From Diphasiastrum complanatum (taxonomy: Eukaryota; Streptophyta; Lycopodiopsida; Lycopodiales; Lycopodiaceae): DNA of 64,000 bases. The notes below the pieces were generated by a model, which was given only the letters and a program-made list of their open reading frames with translations, did not search any database and was not told the origin of the DNA. Where the stretch lies: positions 43,691,507-43,755,506 of the forward strand of contig CM055107.1 in the NCBI GenBank assembly GCA_029204225.1, read 5' to 3'. This document shows, piece by piece, positions 41,081 through 51,770 of the stretch (positions are counted from its first letter, which is position 1; every line of letters starts with the position of its first letter). The position numbers were made by a program, and so were the translations under genes.

Positions 41081-42430
41081 TCAACATTGGAGACGAGACT
41101 GTTGCTGTCGGGAGTGGTAGATGGTCGTCCCAATGCCGTACATCATTTGCCACCGTAATTTGTTCAGGAAGGGCATGGGTTTGTAATAATGGAGCATACC
41201 CTGGAGAAAGTTATGGGTTTTCCATAGCTCCACCATATCGACGTGCAGAGTGGAAGTAAGTGCGGCGTGATAATAGAGCCTTGCAACATTGATATGGTCA
41301 TCTTGTGTGCGCAAGGGTTTATTGATGTCAAGGGCAATTGGGGGTAACCCTCGATCCCAAAAACCTCTGACTTTCGCCAGAAATGCCACCAGGTTGCAAT
41401 TATCCGCAAAATATCTGAGTTAGTGATGGTGGTGGTGGAATTGTGAGAGCAAGTGATGGAGAGGAGATTTCCTGTGTGGAAAGAATCATGCCCATAGGAT
41501 CAGAGCCAGAAGTGCTTGCCGTTTTGGAGCTACTTGCTGCTGCTGCTGCTTGTCGGCATTGTTGGGCCTGGTGAAGTAAGGCCACCTGCTGCTCTAGGAC
41601 CTACTTTGGGACCTGAGATGGTTTAAGGCTCCCTCCAGATTCAACATATTCTACCCCGATGTCACTGGATAGAATGTTATGTGGGACATCTGCTTCTGTG
41701 CTGACTGCCTTCCCTTTCTGCTTCTTAGTAGGTGGGGCTGGTGAGACTGGTTCTACTGTCGGTTGGGGAGTGGCTCACTTTTTTGTGCTTGGATAAACAG
41801 CATCCAGCTCCTTGATGGCAGCCACCGCCTTAGACCCCAATTGTTTGGTGACCAACATGTGGAGGAGATACCCACATTTGGTAGTTGATTTGCAGGCTTT
41901 CAGGGCTCTTCATAGCTTCTCCGCTACCTTCTCAGCCCACTTATAATTTTGAGAGGGTTAGAGAGAAGAGATCACTCGGTGGGATGTGATCCATCTTGGT
42001 GGTATGTACTGCAGCCATGGTGATGATGATCTTTGAGGCGGCCCGTAGATGGGGATCCGTGATGAGTTGGATAGCGATCCCACCGTTGATTTGGGCAATG
42101 GTTTTGTCTTCATCTGTCAAAAACATGGTGAAGTACTTGGCATCATAGCTGGCACCCTTGCCATGGATTGTCTCTCCGAGATTAGAAAAGCTGACACTCT
42201 AAAGATCCCTCGGAGAGACGTTGATAATAGAATAACTACCAGTCTTGGTTGTAAGCCAGAAAGTTTGGAACTCATCCGAATAGGTCGAGTAGGCTGCTCG
42301 GATGAGGCTCTCGCTCTGTTGGTCCCGAAAAAGTGTTAGATCAAAGCCAAGGTTGGTGAGGATATCCTTGGCCAGTGTGAGTTGCTTGGTGTAATTCTTC
42401 AGAGAGAGATCATGATTATATCCCCTGAAT
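41080..42430 (-). pseudogene. Degenerate coding remnant of unrecognised family
   Basis: The minus strand keeps protein-like sequence over about 1.3 kb in shifting frames. From the right: SLIRAAYSTYSDEFQTFWLT and a stop near 42195, then MFLTDEDKTIAQINGGIAIQ, PHLRAASKIIITMAAVHTTK; further left an Ala/Ser/Pro-rich part (QQCRQAAAAASSSKTASTSG, LALTIPPPPS) and finally KVRGFWDRGLPPIALDINKP, HINVARLYYHAALTSTLHVD, FLQGMLHYYKPMPFLNKLRW. The composition and position beside repeat R1 suggest a gag-like or element-borne protein. I do not recognise a named domain. Confidence 0.45.
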
Positions 42431-42434
42431 AAGG

Positions 42435-42696
42435 ATGAGGGGGTTTGGTCGTTTGCCTTCTCTCGTACTGGACCGCAAAAGATTTTTGTTCGTAAATCTT
42501 TCGTTTCGCAAACCGTTCGTCTTCATCTGCTTTGACTTTGTGTTCGCGAACCGTTCGTCTTTGTTTCCTTTGACTTTCGTGTTCGCGAAACTTTTTGTGC
42601 TTCATGTCTCCAGATCTTCGAGTTCGCGAATGTCTTCGTCGGGCTGAGGGCTGGAAGCTAGCAAGGCTTTGTAATTAGAAACGTTTTGATTCTTCA
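42435..42696. repeat. Dispersed repeat R1, copy 2
   Basis: Homologous to 1-239, ending at the same 'ttcttca'. This copy has an extra ~42-bp tandem unit: 'cgcaaaccgttcgtctt' near 42508 and 'cgcgaaccgttcgtctt' near 42546, each followed by 'tttgactt'. Palindromic 'ttcgcgaa' occurs several times. Confidence 0.6.
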
Positions 42697-43313
42697 ATTA
42701 CATGTTTGAAATCCACCAAACTTCACAAAGGAAGTCAAATTTGCTATGTATTCCAAGCTCCCATAGTGAGAAGATAGAATATTTTTGGAGCTCATTGGCA
42801 ATCTCAAGCTACTCCACTATGTACATTGAGTTTTTGTGATCCAAATGCAACCAAATCAATTTCTACTTCATTCACAATCTACAGGTCGTAATCAGGTTGT
42901 GGCTTGCACGTGTGGGCTTCGATTTTAAATCAGCTCTTGCTTAAACAGTAACTTCTTATCATTCTGATCACTTTTTGTTTTTAGTGCACTGGAATTCAAG
43001 CTCAAACAAGAAAGTTATGGAAGTTTTAGGTCAGAAAATGGATTAATTACAACTTAGAAAGGGGGGGGTTAAAGAAAAATCAAAATTAAATTCTATAACT
43101 TTCAAAATCCATGAAACATTTTTGTGCTCGTAAAAGAATACAAAGGATCGTGAAAATATAAAATTTTACAACAAAAATTTTTTTTATGGTTTTTGTTATG
43201 AGAACCATGATCTTTTTAGAGATATTAAAAAAGACAAAATAAAATTATTTAAGAAAAATATTGGCAGAGATAGACATGGATAGCGGCTAGCACTCTCCCA
43301 TGCTGGAGACTAC

Positions 43314-43315
<2 letters not shown>
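42697..43315. other. AT-rich interval without gene
   Basis: No coding similarity. Poly-G 'aaaggggggggtt' at 43058-43069 and several A/T runs. It may be leader sequence of the minus-strand element whose PBS is at 43916-43927. Confidence 0.3.
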
Positions 43316-43377
<62 letters not shown>

Positions 43378-43438
43378 GGTGGGGGGGAGGGGGGGGGGGG
43401 CAAAAAGAGGGGTGGGTGGAGGGGGGGGCGCGAGTTTG
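43316..43438. repeat. (GA)n microsatellite followed by G-rich tract
   Basis: GA repeats run from 43316 to 43372, then G runs of 4-12 separated by single bases to about 43438. The strand asymmetry (all purine) is complete for more than 100 bp apart from a few T and C bases. ORFs through it (Arg/Glu repeats) are artefacts. Confidence 0.9.
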
Positions 43439-43540
43439 ACTACGAGTTTGACCGCGATATTGACACGGTTCTTTTTTTTTTACCACAAGTTTGACTACGA
43501 GTTTGACCGCGATATTGACCGCAAGTTTGTCTGCGAGTTA
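43428..43540. repeat. Short repeat 'gagtttgactacgagtttga'
   Basis: The phrase 'gagtttgactacgagtttga' followed by 'ccgcgatattgac' appears twice (about 43431 and 43484), each with further 'gagtttg'/'caagtttg' variants around it. It is a small minisatellite next to the G-rich tract. Confidence 0.7.
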
Positions 43541-43849
43541 CAGCCCACTGAAAATATAAATTAAAAAAAAAACACACTAAAATTTCATTCTAAAGGCCAT
43601 GAAAAAATTCTGCAAAGAAATACAACTTGAAAATTGATAAGGTAAAGTGCTTCTCTCACTTGTAAAATATTTTTTCCAAATTTATGGCTAGTCTGACCCA
43701 CCTCTACTAATTTGGTCATAACTTCCGCAATATTGATCATCATCACAAAAAACTCAGTATCTTTGAAAAGCTAACAACAAGACCTATTAACCTATAGGAT
43801 CAAATCAATGATTGAAGGTGAAAATCACACAAGACTTGATGAATACATG

Positions 43850-43963
43850 TGATACTTAGGCTAGCTCTGATATCATGTGAAATTTCAAAGTGAAATACAT
43901 GTTATACTTAGGCTAGCTCTGATACCATGTGAAATTTCACAAAATGTGATTTGATCTCCTAAG
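43850..43963. repeat. Tandem duplication of a PBS/LTR junction
   Basis: Two units of about 57 bp share 'acttaggctagctctgata' and then 't.atgtgaaatttca'. Each contains the (reverse) PBS 'gctctgatacca' (first copy 'gctctgatatca') and the first bases of an LTR. Confidence 0.75.
43916..43927 (-). other. Primer-binding site, initiator Met tRNA (element G1)
   Basis: Plus GCTCTGATACCA, minus TGGTATCAGAGC, abutting an LTR that starts at 43928. Confidence 0.8.
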
Positions 43964-44708
43964 GCTTTGTGATTGCACCCAAGTCAAGTGTAGATTGAAA
44001 ATCAAGATCAAACACTCAATTCTGGCAAGTGCACTCATCTACATGCATAAGACCATCTTACAAGACCCTCAGACATGTGGAGAGGTACACATAAAAAATT
44101 AAGTATGAAAATACCTCGATCTCGAGTAGAGAGAAAGCAATTATCAAGACTCGGGTAGAGAGAAAATCCAATTAGAAACTCAAAATTTCACTTAGATCTC
44201 AAAAACTCAAGTACATAATGAAAGTGAGCATCCTCCTAATACAAACTCGAGGTAGTCCATGCTCAATTCCTATTGGGACCCTTTTTCATCACCTCTTGAT
44301 TGCCATTCGATGAGTGACTTATGACCCTCCAAATTTTATTGGACCTCTTCTATGAAATTCTTTCTTATGATTGGACACTTGAAAGTTGACTCCATGCATT
44401 TTAGGGCTGCTTTGAACTCATCATGACCCAACTCTAACATCCAATCAATAGGTCATTGTATCCACCCTAATTAGGAGTCATGATCTCGAGATCTAGAAAC
44501 AATGTAAAACTTGTTATTTTTGGCTCCTACTTTTTCTCTAGCATATCTATATACATTTTGGCCTCATTCAAAGGTGTCATCGTAAAGTAGGATGTGGAAT
44601 AAACTTCTGGAAAAGCATCCTATGCTATTTGGCACGTGTGACATGTCATATGCCAATTACAAGTCACATGACCAAAATTGGCTCAAACTAGCCTATGCAT
44701 TTTTAACA
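43928..44708 (-). repeat. 5' LTR of minus-strand element G1
   Basis: Bounded by TGTGAAATTTCAC at 43928 and TTTTTAACA at 44708, about 781 bp. Its right part (44490-44708) resembles family G LTR sequence at 45556-45943 in reverse orientation ('gctcctactttttctct', 'cctatgctatttggcacgtg', 'tcatatg.c'). No gag is recognisable to the left. Confidence 0.6.
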
Positions 44709-44793
44709 GAGAATTAAAATTATTAGTTATGCCACATCATACTGGTTGGAACTAGTGAATACCACTTGGTGGTGTTTAAGAAATTATTTATCA

Positions 44794-44805
44794 GCTCTAA
44801 TACCA
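44794..44805 (-). other. PBS-like site (TGGTATTAGAGC)
   Basis: Plus 'gctctaatacca' is the initiator-Met PBS with one mismatch, facing left. Sequence from about 44812 ('tgctgaatgtaatg') to before 45556 may be the matching 5' LTR; it has a TATA-like 'gatatattatatatacatg' near 45293. The LTR end could not be fixed. Confidence 0.4.
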
Positions 44806-45555
44806 CCCTTGCTGAATGTAATGTTCAGTCATGGGAAAATTTAACGACAAATTATATGCAAGATCGAAACAATGTCACACTATTACAGAATTGAGCCAGA
44901 TTGCAGATTTAGACTTTTATTTAGATTGTACTTTAGTCCTAAAAATATCTTGATAGGTATCAAAGACAACCATGAAGAGACCGATACAATTAGGTGTCTG
45001 TGATAGCCATGTTTTCTTTGAAATGGATATTCTATATGGGTGAAGAGAATAGGTATCAGTAACAGAAAGAAATTATCAGAAAGCATTCATCAGTGTAAGA
45101 ACACGTAAAGAAAATAGATAATCTGTGTATTGACGTTGTAATAACAACAATCATATCACAATCTTGAGCACGAGAATGGTTCACAGTAGTGACACATTAA
45201 GTGTTGTGATTCTACTAACAGATTGACTAGTATATCTACTTCTTGAATTACTTTCACTCTCTTTTAGAATCTCTGATTCTACTCGTCTCTCTGATATATT
45301 ATATATACATGTGTTAGTTGAGACAGTCCTGAAGATTTTAAACTATAACATTTGGTACAAACTGTACTACAAACAGTCGTAAAGCTCTGCAATTACTTGC
45401 ATACTGAACGGTGACGTAGCCTATACTCGACAAGCAGAGTGAGGACTTCATTTTGAATAGTAAAAGTCGATGAGTCTTGAGAGTGTCCGGTATGGCGAGA
45501 ATGTCGGATAAGTCAATTTGACTATTTGCCCTTAATTTGAGCTCGATGAAGTCGA
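44806..45555. other. Possible LTR of a minus-strand element, no gene
   Basis: Follows the PBS-like site. Contains 'atgtcggataagtc' near 45500, similar to motifs at 7140-7200. No coding similarity. Confidence 0.3.
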
Positions 45556-45943
45556 TGTTAAAAATTCACAATTCTAGCTTGACTAGTTTTGGTCATATGA
45601 CTTGTAAATAGTTAGATGGTCATGATGTGGCTTGTCACACGTGCCAAATAGCATAGAATTCCATTCATAAGGATGTTCTCAAGTTTACCTAAGTGATCAA
45701 ACCTTTGGAATGAGTCCAAACCATGCTTAGATACAAGAGAGAGAAAGTAGGAGCTATTTTTGGTAATTTTTACATTGTTGAGGGATCTCCAAGATTCCAA
45801 CCCTAACTTGGTAGGGATGAAAGATCCACCAAAATTAGCACTAGGCATAGGTTTACGGCTACTCATACTTGCCCAAAACTGTGATGGATCATGTATATAT
45901 AGGTGATGATCTCTCACCAAAATCAATCAAGCAATTTCATGAC
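45556..45943 (+). repeat. LTR fragment of family G, copy 2
   Basis: Starts TGTTAAAAATTCAC and runs to 'caatttcatga'. From 45594 it is the reverse complement of 24996-25350. The sense is plus because the LTR at 43928-44708, whose orientation is fixed by its PBS, starts TGTTAAAAATGC in its own sense. It ends abruptly against a minus-strand copia pol piece. Confidence 0.7.
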
Positions 45944-45944
45944 C

Positions 45945-46425
45945 TCCTATCCACCTTATCACCTGCAAAATCAGCATCCGAATATGCCCTTAAGGCAAGA
46001 TTAGTTCCATCATATAAAATGCCAAAGTTCTTGGTGGCCGAGATGTACCTCAACACCCTTTTTGCCTTTTTCCAATGACAAACCAATGGATTTTGCATAG
46101 ATTGGCTTAGTTTGCCTACACTATAACTTAGATCAGGTCTAGCTATAGTAAGATAGATCAAGGAGCCTACAAGTCTCCTACATAGTGTGATGTCCTCAAA
46201 GGATGCTTCATCATCGCTATTGGAAACTTTTACATTTTTCTCCATAGGAGTTTCTACTCCTTTACAATCTTTCATTTCAAACTTTTCTAAGATAGAAGAA
46301 GCATATTTGGATTGACAAATAAAACTCAAATCCTTGCCTCTTAAAACTTCTATTCCTAATATGAAATGAAGATTACCAAGATCCACCATCTTAAACTCCT
46401 TAAACAATGCTACATCAATCGATTC
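45945..46425 (-). pseudogene. Copia RT end and RNase H start fragment
   Basis: The minus frame reads FKEFKMVDLGNLHFILGIEV, FICQSKYASSILEKFEMKDC, LVGSLIYLTIARPDLSYSVG, WKKAKRVLRYISATKNFGIL and YSDADFAGDKVDRRS, ending at the junction with LTR G. It is open but truncated at both ends; the sequence before FKEF (VCEYSSESIDVAL) is not pol. It is close to element J (61263-62232). Confidence 0.85.
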
Positions 46426-48207
46426 TGAGCTATATTCACAAACCTGAAATGGAAGCATGAATTCATATAACTTAAACAGTCCTTCAAAACCAAGTTCTAC
46501 ACTGGAAGGAATTATATGAATCTCAATCCAATTGTCTTGTATTTAAGAAATTTCTAAAAAGTAGAGGTTTAAATTATAAGAGAAATAGTTCTTAAGGGTT
46601 TTTGATTTGGAATTTATGAGATACCATTGAGGGATCCGGATCTATATCTCATAACCTCTCCAAATACCCTAAATAGACTTTACCAATGGTTTCAACTATT
46701 AGATTTACAAATAATATAGATACTACCCATTGGCCTACAGATCATTCTCACACAAGAATTTCCTTCTTTGAAGTGATGCTGAAGCAAATTGGTAAGAACA
46801 AAGATGCAAGAAGACAACCATCACCGATAGGGTTAAATTGAGTGAGGATACAAATGGGGCAACTCCTAGCAAATGTGTTCCACTTTTTGAATTCCCTTCT
46901 GAATTAAACCGAACGATAAAGGAGCATGTTCAACCCACTGACAATTTTCCCAAACTCAAGTGGATCTCGCTAATCATAACATCTACAAGGAAATTGAAAT
47001 TGATAATCAACAAATATTTGAAGGTTTTAAGTACTGGTCCAAATTCTGATAATCTTGCACATCAACAAGAATGTTCAAGCTGAGGTGATGTTTATTTATC
47101 TTCGAATCTACACATGCAACAATATTTGATATGTCATTTAGTAAACGACACAAAACGGAACAGGGTCCGCTATTATCTACGTGGAATGTATTTTAACAGC
47201 CCTTTTACTTTTCTTGGCCTCTGTATGTATTGTTTGATAATCTAGGATGCTTTGGATTTTCATGTTCCTCATTAAAATATAGTTTCTGGCACATAATCAT
47301 TGATCTTTCATTGCCAGTGGAGGCATAGCTTCCTCATCCAAGAAATATTGAATAATCAACATAGCATTTTATACTTCTAAGTTATGTATTCCAAGGATGA
47401 CCTGTTTCATGAATGTTTCTTATAAAACCCGTATGATAGGCCTGCCACGGGCATTGGAAGATCATCTGAGCCTGCAAGCAGCAAACAGCAAGATGCTACA
47501 AACAGCAAACACGATGCTACGAACAATAGTGTCTCTTATCAAGGATGCTACGAACAACAATGCCTCTATCCATCTTTTGTATTAAATACAGTAGAGGTTG
47601 GCAACTTAGATAAAATGAAAAAATCCTTTGGCGTTTTGGATAGATTTGATGATTACATAAGATATTTATGGCTAATAAAGATGAATGTGACTGCTCTTTG
47701 AAGTCTTCAGTAACATGAAAAATCGGAGCCCTCGTCAACCATGACCAACATGAAAATCTTTCACAGTCTATGTGGGGCTGGCCCATATTGCATGCTTTGA
47801 TCATCTTTGTAAAACTATGAGTCCAATTAAGGAGTGAAAGTGTGAAAGAGTAAAAGGGTTAGTTAGTTAGAACATGGGAGTGTAGGTCTTGTAGGGTTTT
47901 TCTTTTAGAGGAGTAGTGTGGCTTACGTGGTAGGGACTTCTTGAAATGACCTTGATCCTTTGTATAAAATAGCACACAAACAATGAAAGATTATGTTGTA
48001 CATTTAAAAGTACTTCCAAGTGAATCAAACAAATGTGGGCTACGAATATATGGAAGTGATAATCGATAAACCACGAACGTGATATAGAAACAAATCACGG
48101 TGTAACAAAATCAGATCAAGTAGTCTCTTTCATACTCTTCTAACTTTCATTGTTTCTATGCTGGTGTGCGTAGTAACTAGCAACTGCTAGAAGGAATCTT
48201 GTTGACG
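46426..48207. other. Interval with one dispersed repeat, otherwise no gene
   Basis: 46756-46900 is a copy of 54506-54648 (see there). The 81-codon ORF from 46838 is partly within it and not supported as a gene. The remainder (47090-48207) is AT-rich with no recognised domain; 47456-47560 has a repeated 'gatgctacgaacaa' and 'caaacagcaa' phrase. Confidence 0.4.
46756..46900 (+). repeat. Dispersed repeat R2, copy 1
   Basis: Shares 'ttctttgaagtgatgctgaa', 'ttgagtgaggatacaaatgg' and 'actcctagcaaatgtgttcc' with 54506-54648. The frame VKLSEDTNGATPSKCVPL is present in both, but flanking frames differ. It could be a shared exon or simply repeat sequence. Confidence 0.65.

Positions 48208-48210
<3 letters not shown>

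Positions 48211-48285
<75 letters not shown>
48211..48285. repeat. (GA)n microsatellite
   Basis: About 37 uninterrupted GA units. Confidence 0.95.
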
Positions 48286-48291
<6 letters not shown>

Positions 48292-48429
48292 AGTTGGTCC
48301 ATGTCAAATGTTAGACTGTTTCAAATTTAGATCCTCAAGATCAAAAATTTAGAAGCTAGAGTCATGGGACTATAAAGAGCATGTTTCCAGTGGGTGTGGA
48401 GGGTGGCAAAAAGGATGAGTAGTTGAGGT

Positions 48430-49112
48430 TTGCAGATTATTTGTTGAGTGTCGGAGATAGTCGTCGGGACACATTTGTGCTCACAATTTGGACCTGATTT
48501 CCCTACCAGAGGGCATGTGCCTAAGGACGCGTGATGTGGATGCATTGATTTCATTCACATTTCCTGATGTTGCACATCGTTTTAAGGACGTCGAGTTTTT
48601 GAGGAGTCATGCAATATTGACCTCTTTAAACAAAGATGTGGATGAGATCAATGCGAGGGCTATTGAGAAGCTTCCAGGTGACGCTTGCACTTTCTATAGT
48701 GCCGATATTGTTGTTGAATGTGAGGACTCTAATGTCCACCCTGTAGAGTTTTTGAACAGCCTACAACCGAGTGGATGTCCTCCACATAAGTTGGTGCTGA
48801 AGCTTGGGATGATTATGATGTTGTTATGATCAATAGCATCGCACAAGAGATTCTGCAATGGCACATGACTCAGATTGGGTAGATAGGTCATAGAGGTGGA
48901 GATGGTCATCCGAAAGAATATAGGGAGTAGAGTTCTTATTCCACATATCCCTATAGTGTCGAGCGATTTGAACATACCGTTTGAATTGCAGAGGGTCCAG
49001 TTTCCTATCAGAGCAGAGGGTCCAATTTCCTATCAGAGCAGCATTTGCCATGACAATAAACAAAGCATAGGGACAAACTATGGACATGATTGGGGAGCTC
49101 ATTTTAGGAAGT
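48430..49112 (+). pseudogene. Helitron helicase, C-terminal part
   Basis: Frames on plus keep the PIF1-like helicase end of plant Helitron proteins: FADYLLSVGDS, then LRSHAILTSLNKDVDEINAR, EKLPGDACTFYSADIV, VEFLNSLQPSGCPPHKLVLK (usual form PSGLPPHKL), FCNGT, then IPFELQRVQFPIRAE and CHDNKQSIG, corresponding to the RRQFP and the terminal helicase motif. Frames shift near 48490 and 48830, and a 25-bp tandem duplication (48988-49012 and 49013-49037) adds another shift. The helicase Walker motifs upstream are missing. Confidence 0.8.
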
Positions 49113-49129
49113 AACATTCAGATAACTCA

Positions 49130-49680
49130 TTGGCATTCACATCTCTTGGGGTGAATCTGGATAGATGCATCTCCAACTTCCTAGGCGGCGCGTATACATT
49201 TCGAGTGTCTGGGCGGTTGTACCATCACATTGGCGGTTTGTTGCCATAAGATAGGCCTTCCTTTTCGCGGATTTACTTCATGGATGGTGATGATTTGCAG
49301 GTGGACCAAAGATTATCTCTGAACCTCGAGCTTAGGCGTGATGTTCTTTTTGTCTTGTAGAGCATGATGGTGGATGTGAGTCCATTTGCTTAACGTTTTA
49401 AGAACGTTGCGCAGATCATGCGGGAGAACGTCACAAAGGATATTCCTCTGCACAATAGTATCAAGTTGTTCGCAGAGTAGAGTGAGCAGAAAATTCAATG
49501 CTCCCACGAGCAATGAGATTGCGGTGCTTATGCCTTTAGACGAGACCTTGAGTGACGGAATGCGTGACATCAAACTGCATTCCATTCATGATGGTTTGCA
49601 ATTCATCACACAACATCATTCATCATATTATAAGAATGATTCTATTGTGAGGCTTGGTTCTTTTTAGCAGTTTGTGGATA
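49130..49680 (+). pseudogene. Helitron Rep/helicase protein, N-terminal region
   Basis: Plus frames read FLGGAYTFRVSGRLYHHIGG with LLP (usual form YxFrihGqiyHriGsLLP), then YFMDGDDLQVDQR, and in another frame RKFNAPTSNEIAVLMPLDET, RDIKLHSIHDGLQFI. These are hallmarks of the region before the Rep nuclease domain in plant Helitrons. Frameshifts and stops occur (near 49250, 49360, 49480). The Rep HUH domain itself is not present before the sequence becomes AT-rich near 49690. Confidence 0.8.
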
Positions 49681-49689
49681 CTCTGGCTA

Positions 49690-50050
49690 GGCATTCATGG
49701 ATGAAGTTTTTGAATTCAAATTGTAGACAATTTGGAATTGTAATCAACAATTTGAGGGTGTGCGATTTATTTTCCATGGTGTCAAATTTATGATGAGTGC
49801 TTTGAGAGTGATTTTAAAATATGCGATAATTGATGGTAAGTGATTAGAATTCACATACACATGTCACACACACAATCAATCAACGTTGATTACACACAGA
49901 GATAGAGAGAGAGAGAGACACACACACACACACACACACACACACTACATACACAACTATGCATAGCCATACACACACATATACATTCACCCTGCACATA
50001 CATACATTGAACATAGATATTCAGCTGCATGAGAAAATAGATATTCAGCC
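49690..50050. repeat. AT-rich interval with GA/CA microsatellite
   Basis: Compound repeat (GA)n at about 49900-49918 followed by (CA)n at 49919-49946, then further 'acacacat' phrases to about 49995. No gene. Confidence 0.8.
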
Positions 50051-50600
50051 TCTTGCGAAAGTGACTTGAAGCTTCAAAGAGGGTCGCTCATATTGAGGAT
50101 CATGAGACCATCATTGGTTTGCGATCTTCTACCGATATAAGATAGAAGTCTAAGGGAACGCTGAAAACTTGGCGTTCCAATAAGCTGGTGCAATGCCGTT
50201 GTCCAAAAAGTCAGAGTTGAGATGAATGGCTACGTTGGGCAATCCATTTCCAAGCCATCAGATATGAGATATGCCCTGTTTTGGCTTTTGGGTGGGTAAA
50301 CCGTCGAATAGGCTGGATACCCGGAAACTGGAGATCGTTTCTTTATGCTCAGGCCGAATGTTGTACCCCATCCGGGCATCCCTCTCCCTTTTTTCGTTTT
50401 GGGTCCAACTAGTCGGTGGAGTAGACTGTAGGCTGTCTCGGTCTTCTTTTCACGACGTTAAAAGCGTGTCAGTACTGCTCTCTTCCTTGGAAGTTGCGGG
50501 GATGTCGAGTGACGTCATAGAATATTTCAACGTTAGAGAGCGAGCTCACCTCCTAGTCCTCGAACCTCATTTACTTACAAAAGTCTAGAGATGACACTTA
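50050..50600. other. Less AT-rich block, possible organelle-derived insertion
   Basis: This stretch is visibly less AT-rich than its surroundings, with no transposon motif. It carries a clean 105-codon plus frame (50271-50588) whose product I do not recognise (for example SLSLFSFWVQLVGGVDCRLS). The composition reminds me of plant mitochondrial intergenic DNA, but I cannot confirm it. It could equally be a diverged unknown repeat. Confidence 0.3.
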
Positions 50601-50914
50601 GAAGGAAGTGTGTTAGGGGAGAGGCAAGAAAAGTGTATGACTCTTGGAAATTGGGATGAGACGCAAACTTTTCTCTATGACAAGGTTAAAAAAATGCGAT
50701 GTTGCATAAATGCAGGCCCCAACCTTGTGACTACATGTGGCATGAGTACATGTAACAATCGACCATATATTTGTGGTTGCCCATCAAAAAAGTCTGTAAG
50801 GAAGGCACTTTTGGTGCATAGAAAGTAGTAGTGAAGTAAACTTTAAAAGGTTTATGTGAAGTCCACAAAGGGCCAAACATGTTCCATGAAAGGTACGAAC
50901 AATCGGAGAGATAG

Positions 50915-50918
<4 letters not shown>

Positions 50919-50993
<75 letters not shown>
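50919..50993. repeat. (TC)n microsatellite
   Basis: About 37 uninterrupted TC units. The 133-codon minus ORF across it is an Arg/Glu repeat artefact. Confidence 0.95.
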
Positions 50994-50996
<3 letters not shown>

Positions 50997-51770
50997 ACAA
51001 CCCTTGGGAGAAATAAAAAATAGTTGAATGTTGCATGCTTGCTTCCTCCATATTACACCTCACTTGGAGTGTTTGCAATATGAAACTCCATGAATGAGCC
51101 TCCATTGTCATCGTGCCATAAGAGATCTTCAACCCTTGGAAACCTAAGGGAAAATAAGTTTCATAATGATGCTAGCTCTCCTCCATTTCCATCAACAAAA
51201 ATGACAAACTCTATCTTCAAATTGATGTAGAACAATGAGACTAGTTTCATCAAGACTTGACAATTTTGACACATTGACATGACAAAGCTCAAACATGAGA
51301 TAACATGAGTAGGTAGCACATAAAATTACTTCCTTGTTGTTCCTTTTCCCTTGCTCAGGCCTCCAATGAACTTAAAAAATAGATCCGTGATGCTTTGAAC
51401 TTTGGGTCCCATTTTTATGCCTTTTCCTACCTCCAAATTGACAATTTTCACTTGATGTTGAGGAAGAAAATTAAGATCAAGTTGGGAATGCTCCTACATT
51501 TTTCACAATGGGTACTGAGAATATAATGTCTCTTGAAATTTCTTTAACCCAAGGAAGACACCACATTGTGTTCACATCAGAACCACAAGTTAGCCTATCA
51601 CAATATCCCGTGTCATGGGAGAAACTCCCTTGGATTTAAGAAGTTGCTTGACAATGAAAAATTGACCAATTGCATGAATTAAACACTTTTTCATTGGCCT
51701 ATGAGATTGATAAGTTTGAGGGGGAACACACTATCTCAATTTTGCTATGTACACGCTAGTTGTCAAATGT
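50994..51770. other. Interval without recognisable features
   Basis: AT-rich; no domain, RNA or repeat boundary could be supported. 'tgagggggaacac' near 51719 is purine-rich and could be a polypurine tract of the LTR candidate that follows, but it is not adjacent to a TG start. Confidence 0.3.

Noticed and set aside
43316-43372. Possible CRISPR-like regular repeats (also 22047, 48211, 50919)
   Set aside because: Plain dinucleotide microsatellites without spacers, in a plant genome.
43300-43564. ORFs with Arg/Glu and Gly-rich repeats
   Set aside because: Products of the (GA)n and G-rich tract, not a protein gene.
50731-51132. 133-codon ORF with Arg-Glu repeat
   Set aside because: Created by the (TC)n microsatellite; flanking codons show no domain.
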